DNA of 64,000 bases from NCBI RefSeq assembly GCF_947172395.1, contig NC_069087.1, forward strand, positions 2,046,001-2,110,000, in the 5' to 3' direction. This DNA comes from Bicyclus anynana. Lineage: Eukaryota; Arthropoda; Insecta; Lepidoptera; Nymphalidae. The notes below the pieces were generated by a model. The model worked only from the letters and a program-made list of their open reading frames with translations. It made no database searches and was not told the DNA's origin. Of the stretch, positions 57,627 to 64,000 are shown piece by piece. Each line of letters opens with the position of its first letter. Position 1 is the stretch's first letter. The translations under genes and the position numbers were made by a program.

Positions 57627-58110
57627 TAGGGATGATGACAGTTTTTAAATTGTATATAAATTAAGAGTATGCTAATAGTATATTTTGTAAAAGTAACAGG
57701 ATATCTGCGATCATTACTTTCGGAGCTACAAGGATTTAAAGGGTCAGATTTGCGGCGCTGCTACAGATCTCTGAAAAACGCCTCATTAAAATGGTACGAT
57801 TTAATGACCTCGTAGATTCATAATGATCGTTAGATTTGTATGGGCGTTTAAACAAAATTACTAATATCTTTGTTATTTGTGCGTTTATGTTTATAGTTCA
57901 TTTATTAAAAAATGTCACATTTAATGTAAGGAAGCTAAAACTGTATGAATTTTCATCTAATTACTATAAAAGATTTTTAATAGATTTTGAAATTTTATAA
58001 TCTTATTTATTTAGCAAATATCAAGACAATCTTTGCTTTTTATGTATAAATTAGTTAACATTGACCTTATTTACAAGAATGTATCATAAAAATCTATATA
58101 TTCAAACTTA
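57627..58110 (-). repeat. right copy of the 485-bp inverted repeat pair
   Basis: Complement of 53142-53630, lying about 1.2 kb after the tetraspanin B stop. Confidence 0.85.
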
Positions 58111-58129
58111 GTCATCATCCCCATTCAAG

Positions 58130-58390
58130 GAAACTAAAGGAAAATTTTGTAAACTTTAGAAAGCAACTAAAGCTGGTCTCCCACGAGTCATACGCGTAGC
58201 ATAAAGCAGCTAAAGCTGCTCCCCCACGAGCGACATGTTTGATTTGAAGCTACGCGTCACTTGTCACTTACATACAATTTTTCTATTTTTCGCAACACAA
58301 CACGTCGAATGTCAGTCGCACGCTACTGGGTGTAGCCCAGTTAAATAAGGATTTAACCTCTGAGAGATAATATGTTGTAAAAATGGTATA
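58130..58390 (+). repeat. second copy of the 55870-56060 segment
   Basis: ctttagaaagcaactaaagc, 'cgtcgaatgtcagtcgcacg', 'gtagcccagttaaataagga'. Directly follows the inverted repeat copy. Confidence 0.75.
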
Positions 58391-58420
58391 CACCTGAAAT
58401 TGTTTAAGTATATTTTATTT

Positions 58421-58700
58421 GACGGCTGTGTGGCGCAGTGGGTAGTGACCCTGCTTTCTGCATCAACGGCCGTGGGTTCGATTCCCACAACTGGAAAATA
58501 TTCGTGTGATGAACGTGGGTTTTTTCCAGTGTCTGTGTGTATTTATACATTATATAAGTATTTATATGTAGTATATAAATGTATATGAATATTATAATAT
58601 CAACTATCTTAGTACCCATAACACAAGCTACTCTGTATGCCTACTTTGAGGGTAGATAGTGATGTGTTTTGTTTAAATATATTTTATTTATTTATTAAAT
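58421..58700 (+). repeat. SINE-D, near full length
   Basis: tRNA-like head (gtgtggcgcagtgggtagtg; B box gggttcgattcccac), body with 'gtgtctgtgtgtatttatac' and 'agtacccataacacaagcta', and a tail of tttattta units. Confidence 0.75.
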
Positions 58701-59043
58701 ATCATCCTGATATTTTAAAAGTATTCTCAAAAGTCTCATAAAATCTCGTGTCTGCGTCGTAATTTCTTCAAAGTCGATTAGTATTAATTTGTTATAAGAT
58801 GCGGGTTCGATGCCCACAAACGTGAAAACGTTGAAAATATACTTTTGCTGTTAACTGTGATAAAAAGTAGTGACACTGTCATTAGCTGCATTTCAATTGA
58901 GAGCTATAAACTATGTGAATATAAAACGATTTTAAAGCTGTCAATTTGGTGTGTGTTTAATGCAATTTGTGCAACCAATTAAGCACCGATGACTGTAAAT
59001 TAAATAGATTTAAATAGAATTCAGTAAATCAGTCTCTTTAGAT

Positions 59044-59122
59044 TATACTCAAAGGCAGAAATATCCGCCCACTTTAGTATGACGCCAGTAATAAGTGGGC
59101 GGATAATTGTGCCTCTGAGTAT
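59044..59122. repeat. hairpin MITE, about 29-bp arms
   Basis: atactcaaaggcagaaatat-ccgcccact pairs with agtgggcgg-ataattgtgcctctgagtat around a 20-base loop. Confidence 0.7.
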
Positions 59123-59849
59123 ATTACTTTGCTTTGCAATTATCAATAATTAATACGTGTTTACATAATCTAAATTTTATTATGGAAATCATTTATTTAT
59201 TACAGTGAATGATAGCTGTTAATATGTTTTTCTTAAATTTTAATATTAATTAGCAGTTTTATTTGTAGATTTAAAAATAGTAAATTATTGTCATTTAATC
59301 AATTTTGAAATAATAGTAATTAATTTAAAGATTATGATAAAGCAATGTGTGACCTGATTATCGTGTAGTTTCTATGATAATTGTATCAAGTATTGTAAAT
59401 AAATACCATTTTGCTAGTAAAATGGTTAATTTACGTTTAGTCATCAGTTAAATAAGTATACACATAGAGTGCAACTTTGTTTGCGTACGCATTTGTGCAC
59501 TTCTGTTTAATGTAGTCTAGTAAGGTATTAGTAGAGGCTGATGATTGGTTGAAAATAAAACGAAATGATTGGTTTATAAGCATTAATGGGGCTGGGACTT
59601 TCTTTTATGTAAAAACCTGTGCCTGTGAAGTTCTCGCTCTTCCTCTATCACATTGCTAGCAGACGGTTTCATCCGTGTAGTTCCCGTTCCTGTAGGAATA
59701 TGGGGGTAAAATATGGCTTATTTTATAATTTTATAATAATATTATAGATTACACGACGTTTACCTTTAAATTAGGTTCTTAGGTAGGTATTATTATAATT
59801 AAGTTGTTAAGATTATAATTATAAGAATTTTTTGTAATTATAGCCTGAA

Positions 59850-59945
59850 CTTTAGCTGAAGTGGCAATGGGCAGGCCACATAGTTTGAAGAGCCGATGGA
59901 CGTTGGGGTCCCAAGGTGCTGGAATGGCGACCTCGCATCGCATAT
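59850..59945 (+). repeat. LINE-R fragment
   Basis: gctgaagtggcaatgggcag, then gatggacgttggggtcccaa and 'ggtgctggaatggcgacc'. Truncated at both ends. Confidence 0.7.
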
Positions 59946-59999
59946 GTTCCTTTATCGACCTGTTTACTGAATGTACAAGTATTTTATATCAAACCAGCC

Positions 60000-60130
60000 G
60001 ACGCACCCCGGTTTCACCCGCGTAGTTGCCGTTCCTGTGAGAATACGGGGATAAAATATAGCCTATGACACTCACAAATAACGTGGCTCTCCAGTAGTAG
60101 TAGAATTTTCAAAATCTATTCGGTAGATCC
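60000..60130 (+). repeat. repeat H fragment
   Basis: gacgcaccccggtttcaccc, then 'gaatacggggataaaatata' and diverged body. A shorter piece lies at 59660-59720. Confidence 0.6.
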
Positions 60131-61135
60131 AGAGATTACCAGAGGTTATCTTAGAGTTACTTGTAGAGAAAATACTTGTAAAGAAAATACCTCTATAAAA
60201 ATTAGAACAAAGTATATATTAAATATATTGTCAATGCTTAAAAAAAATTAGTCCGAGTAGTGATTAATTAACAATTTTTAGACAACTCATTGGTGTTATA
60301 TAATTAATATACTTAATTTGATATAAAAAAACTTTTCATTCAGTTAACAGGTCGGTGAACGCCGTCTTATATACGGGATCTTAGACGTAATAGACTTATA
60401 ACATGCCTTAAACTTAGGCCATATTATGTTGCCGATGCTACTTAGTGTTATTACTATGCCCACTTCTGGCACAAACTTAAAACAGGGCTTCTTTCAGGTA
60501 ATAGGGGAGTGCTTGACACGTTTCACATGAAAACTCTTTCTTTTAAACACTGATATTTTATTTAAGAAGTTTTATCAACATTTGTATTACACACTAATAA
60601 AAATATCTTAAAATCAAAAGGAAGTTTCACTTACATTAAATTCCCAAATAATTAGTTTAAAAAATTACAAATTAGCTGCAATGGTAACTAGACTAACTTA
60701 GTTCATAGAAAACTTCGTACAGAATATGTGGTATTGTAAAATGCTATGGAAATTCTTAAATACTTCTACTAGCGGACCAAATAAATTATGTTGTTTTGTC
60801 CAAAAATAATAAAATGTATCAGAAAATGTATGATTTTTTTTAAATCTTTCCGATGTTTTTGAATACATTTTGTGAATACAAATATAGTTTATGGATTGTT
60901 TTATAAATATAGTTTGGTATACAATGCAAAAAATGAATACAGTCTCTGCTTAGTGGTAGAAAGGAATATTATTTTTTATTTTAATTTTTACGTCCACATA
61001 AAATGCTAAAACAAACATTTCTCTTAAAAAGTAACCTACACTTGAAATACATTAATACACAAACCTTAGTCTAATACAGAACAAATTCTATAACACGTAA
61101 TTTTGGTTACTTATTTGACTAGTAAATGCTTAGTA

Positions 61136-61507
61136 AACAAACTCAAAGGGCCGCCTGTATATCTGGCATGGTGCAGCGAAAAGTATTCGTTACTGAACAA
61201 CTATATATTATCAATCTGTACACCTAGCATGCGATCAACTACATAATCATGAAGAGAAATAGACAAAATGTCGACTAATGGCGACTGAGTAGTCCCAGTT
61301 CCATCTCTTTCGTCAGGTCTTTCGGTTGCGCAGCTATTTTCTTCACGAGATTACATCGTTTAGTTGCATGTTAGGCCCTATGGATAACAGTAAATAAAGT
61401 GGACTAGGATGATACCTAGACTGTCAGAACTTTATTTTAACGAGCATTGTCAATGAAATAATTAAAAATGCGATTTGCTGCGTCACGCCAGATATGCAGC
61501 GGCCTTC
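61136..61507. mobile_element. TIR element N, copy 1
   Basis: Left end ggccgcctgtatatctggca and right end gtcacgccagatatgcagcg are inverted copies (about 28 bp). A second copy lacking the right end is at 62161-62492. Confidence 0.65.
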
Positions 61508-62160
61508 ACGTAAAAAAAGTAACTTAATTTTAAAGTCGCTAATATTACAAAATTCACAAAATCTAATATCAAGATTTGTATGCCAATGCAACATTGATGT
61601 TATATTTATTAATAGAGATTTAACACTGACTTAAATAAGCAGGCGTTAATTTACAGAAGGTTATCATTTATAATGAACTTTTTATCCGTTTCTCTACACA
61701 GCAATCCTTGGTAATAGGTTTATTTTGCGGTTTTCGCAAAGTTACCAAGCCTGGGTCAGCATTAGGTTTATTTTTTATTATATCATAAAATTAGATTATT
61801 ACAAAAGTAATGAATAATATTCTCGTCTTATTATAAAAGGAGGTGGGGTGGTTGTTAAGCCTTCCAATTAAGCCTTAATACTTAAAATAAAATGTCAGTT
61901 TATAATAATAAATAATACATAGAACAAAAATATTCAGCACCAACAACGAATTCAGTGCGACATTCTGAGAATTTACATACCATTATTTCTTAAACCAAAT
62001 ACACAGATTAAAGAATAATAGGCAGATAGACACGGTAGTATAGTGCAGCTATTCTAAATCCAAATTTAAAAACTAACACATTCTCGAGTCATAACGACAC
62101 AAAGCGTCGCATTAATAAAAAAATTTAAGAAAAATGGTGTCTTATGTTTTAAATATTTTA

Positions 62161-62492
62161 AACAAACTCAAAGGGCCGCCTGTATATCTGGCATGGCAAA
62201 CGTATTTATTAATGACCAATTATTCATCAACCTGCACACCTAGCATGCGATCAACTACATAATTGTGAAGAGAAATAGACAAAATGTCGACCAATGGTGA
62301 CGGAGTAGTCCCAGTTCCACACACAATGAAGGATATTTCCGGTTGCGCAGCTATTTTCTTCACGAGATTACAATATCGTATGGTGCATGTTAGGCCCTAG
62401 GGATACTAAAGGTTACTAAACTTTATAGGGTTAATAAAGTGGACTAAGATGATACCTAGATGGTCAGAACTTTATTTTAATGAGCACTGTAC
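62161..62492. repeat. TIR element N, copy 2 (3'-truncated)
   Basis: Direct repeat of 61136-61450, including the external aaacaaactcaaag flank and internal 'cctagcatgcgatcaactac', 'ttgcgcagctattttcttca'. Confidence 0.85.
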
Positions 62493-63029
62493 ACAAAAAC
62501 TACAAAAATAAGTTTAAGTATTTTTTGTAGGTATTGATTATTATTAGTCTATTATGATATTAATTTACGTCATTGTTGATGTTGTTAAATATTGAAATAC
62601 AAATTATGAAAAAAGTTTCTATATGCGGATGTTAAAAGTTTTAACGGCCTCACGCTGCTTGTAAAAACTCATTCTGTATCATTCTTTATTCTGTGACTAA
62701 ATATAATTAAACCTATAAACAATAACGAAATAATGAAAGTTAATAAAACTTACTTGTAATTTTACACTTAAAAAAATACTTAAGTATATTATAAATTGTT
62801 ATAACAATAGTAAAATAAGTAATAATAGTAAGTCTCATAATAATAATATTAACAATAAAATATAAAAAGAAGACTCTAAGTTTACAATATCTATTCTAAA
62901 ATAAATAAAATATTATTAGATCTACAAATCTATTATATTTCACGGTAGGGGGTAGGTACCGTTCAATTTTACATTTTTGTGTAAAAATAAATCTCTTAAA
63001 ACAGTGCTCCTTAACAATAAAAAAGCGGT

Positions 63030-63035
63030 TTTATT
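63030..63035 (-). terminator. polyadenylation signal for tetraspanin C
   Basis: AATAAA on the minus strand about 26 bases after the stop codon. Close to the stop but plausible. Confidence 0.35.
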
Positions 63036-63060
63036 TACTACAAGCGATTTTCTTTTCAGT

Positions 63061-63135
63061 TTAAGCGGTTTCTCTGCCTTTGTCCTCTGATTTGATCGCG
63101 TGAGCCAACCATAGTGCAAGGATAATGCCAGCAAC
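63061..63135 (-). CDS. tetraspanin C terminal exon (partial gene)
   Basis: On the minus strand the acceptor tttttacag is followed by 24 codons and TAA. The peptide (VAGIILALWLAH, then AIKSEDKGRETA) lines up with the last exon of tetraspanin B (IACIILALWMAR...) and, less closely, A (AAGMLLATWVAK...). It has the same phase-0 start right after the expected TM4 Glu. The rest of the gene must lie beyond 64000. The orientation is tail-to-tail with tetraspanin B. Confidence 0.75.
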   Translation of the reverse strand, partial: VAGIILALWLAHAIKSEDKGRETA

Positions 63136-63184
63136 CTGTAAAAAATACAATTTCAGTGATTTTTATGTAAATTGTTTTAATCCT

Positions 63185-63490
63185 GTTATAGCCGCGTTGC
63201 AACGACTTGCGGTACGGACGGCTTCAGTGTGCTCGTGGCGTTCGAGCCGTCCACATCTCTTGTTGTGTAAATCTTGCTGGGTTCCTTGGGATAGGCGGGG
63301 AGAGTGACGTGAGTGGAAAAGGGGAGTGTTTGTTAACAGTCAAAGGATCCTTTAACCCTACACACAACGTTCACAAGTGCGTGACTTCACTCTGCCATTC
63401 TAGGGTCTTATTTTGATTACAGTTTGATTTGTTAATTAAGTTGTCCTGACAAATGTTGTGAATGAACCTTTGATCGACATTAGTTTTCTT
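63185..63490 (-). repeat. internal fragment of the hAT-like element of 35006
   Basis: Complement of about 35760-36090: gttgcaacgacttgcggtac, gtgctcgtggcgttcgagcc, 'gtttgatttgttaattaagttg'. It falls in the intron just upstream of the tetraspanin C terminal exon. Confidence 0.8.
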
Positions 63491-63572
63491 ATTTTTGTAA
63501 TCACCTTTGAGTCTGCTAAAATTCCTGGGTTAGGATTTCCTAAATTGACTGAAGTCTGGTCTGGTGTTAGGG

Positions 63573-63720
63573 ATAAGTCGTGGCTAGTTACCACCCTGGC
63601 GGAAAGACGTATCGCCAAGCGTTCCAATACGATGCCACGTCGAAACCGTCAGCGTTATTGGTAAAATAAACGTGTACCTTTTCCAAGTAAGCCTGCCTTC
63701 TAAGCGTCCACTTGCGACAG
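63573..63720 (+). repeat. SINE-A2 fragment
   Basis: gtcgtggctagttaccaccc, 'cgatgccacgtcgaaaccgt', 'ccaagtaagcctgccttcta'. Confidence 0.65.
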
Positions 63721-64000
63721 GTGTCCAAGGATCCGCATCGGATAGCATCGAACGGATTTTATATACTTACCATAAAATTAAAAATCCGTTCAATGCTATG
63801 CGTTTAATACGTATACGATGCCACAGACTAACAATAAGACATAAGGACCTGCCTCGGTAGACGTTACTTTTCCGTCAAAGTATATGATCAACGATCTAAT
63901 GCGATTATGAAAACTGTCTCTATAGAATCGATGTTCCATAGTTGTGAGCGTGTTCGTCGGTTATTGAGCTCCGTAAAAATACCTTTCTGTGTACTCAAGT

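Larger units (their letters stand above)
60140..63029. other. gene-free AT-rich stretch downstream of tetraspanin C
   Basis: Very AT-rich with no coding signs apart from the duplicated element listed separately. It is the 3' flank (possibly long 3' UTR isoforms) of the minus-strand tetraspanin ending at 63061. Confidence 0.45.

Overview
The window looks like a piece of a lepidopteran (moth or butterfly) nuclear genome. It is AT-rich, its genes are split by GT-AG introns with conserved phases, and most of the rest is dispersed repeats: at least four tRNA-derived SINE types, 5'-truncated LINE tails ending in (ATG)n-like tracts, and small inverted-repeat DNA elements. I cannot name the species. 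Repeat names (SINE-A, LINE-R and so on) are my own labels.

Layout. Positions 1-7400 are mostly intergenic, with a small DNA transposon flanked by a 9-bp target duplication (335-870) and a possible small secreted-protein gene on the minus strand (2637-2927). Positions 7435-9317 hold the last two exons of an unrecognised cysteine-rich protein gene. Its last intron contains a perfect 109-bp tandem array built from the upstream exon's 3' half plus its splice donor. Positions 9.5-29.6 kb hold no recognised coding exon, only repeats and a possible non-coding first exon near 10 kb. A complete three-exon secreted Cu/Zn superoxide dismutase lies at 29677-32169. Repeats fill 32.3-38 kb, including a 1.4-kb hAT-like element with an 8-bp target duplication and a nested 650-bp foldback.

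From 38 kb to the right edge there is a small tetraspanin cluster. Tetraspanin A is at (38114?) 40875-44250 on the plus strand and tetraspanin B at 48996-56387 on the plus strand. The terminal exon of a third tetraspanin lies on the minus strand at 63061-63135, so the rest of that gene lies beyond the window. A and B share exon lengths and phases and are clearly an old tandem duplicate. One 240-bp exon of B corresponds to two exons of A (134 + 106 bp).

No prokaryotic operon-like system is present. The strongest unusual items are the exon/splice-donor tandem array, the split-exon difference between the tetraspanins with the hidden third member, several nested transposons datable by intact target duplications, and SINE or LINE insertions only tens of bases or less from splice sites of the SOD and tetraspanin genes.
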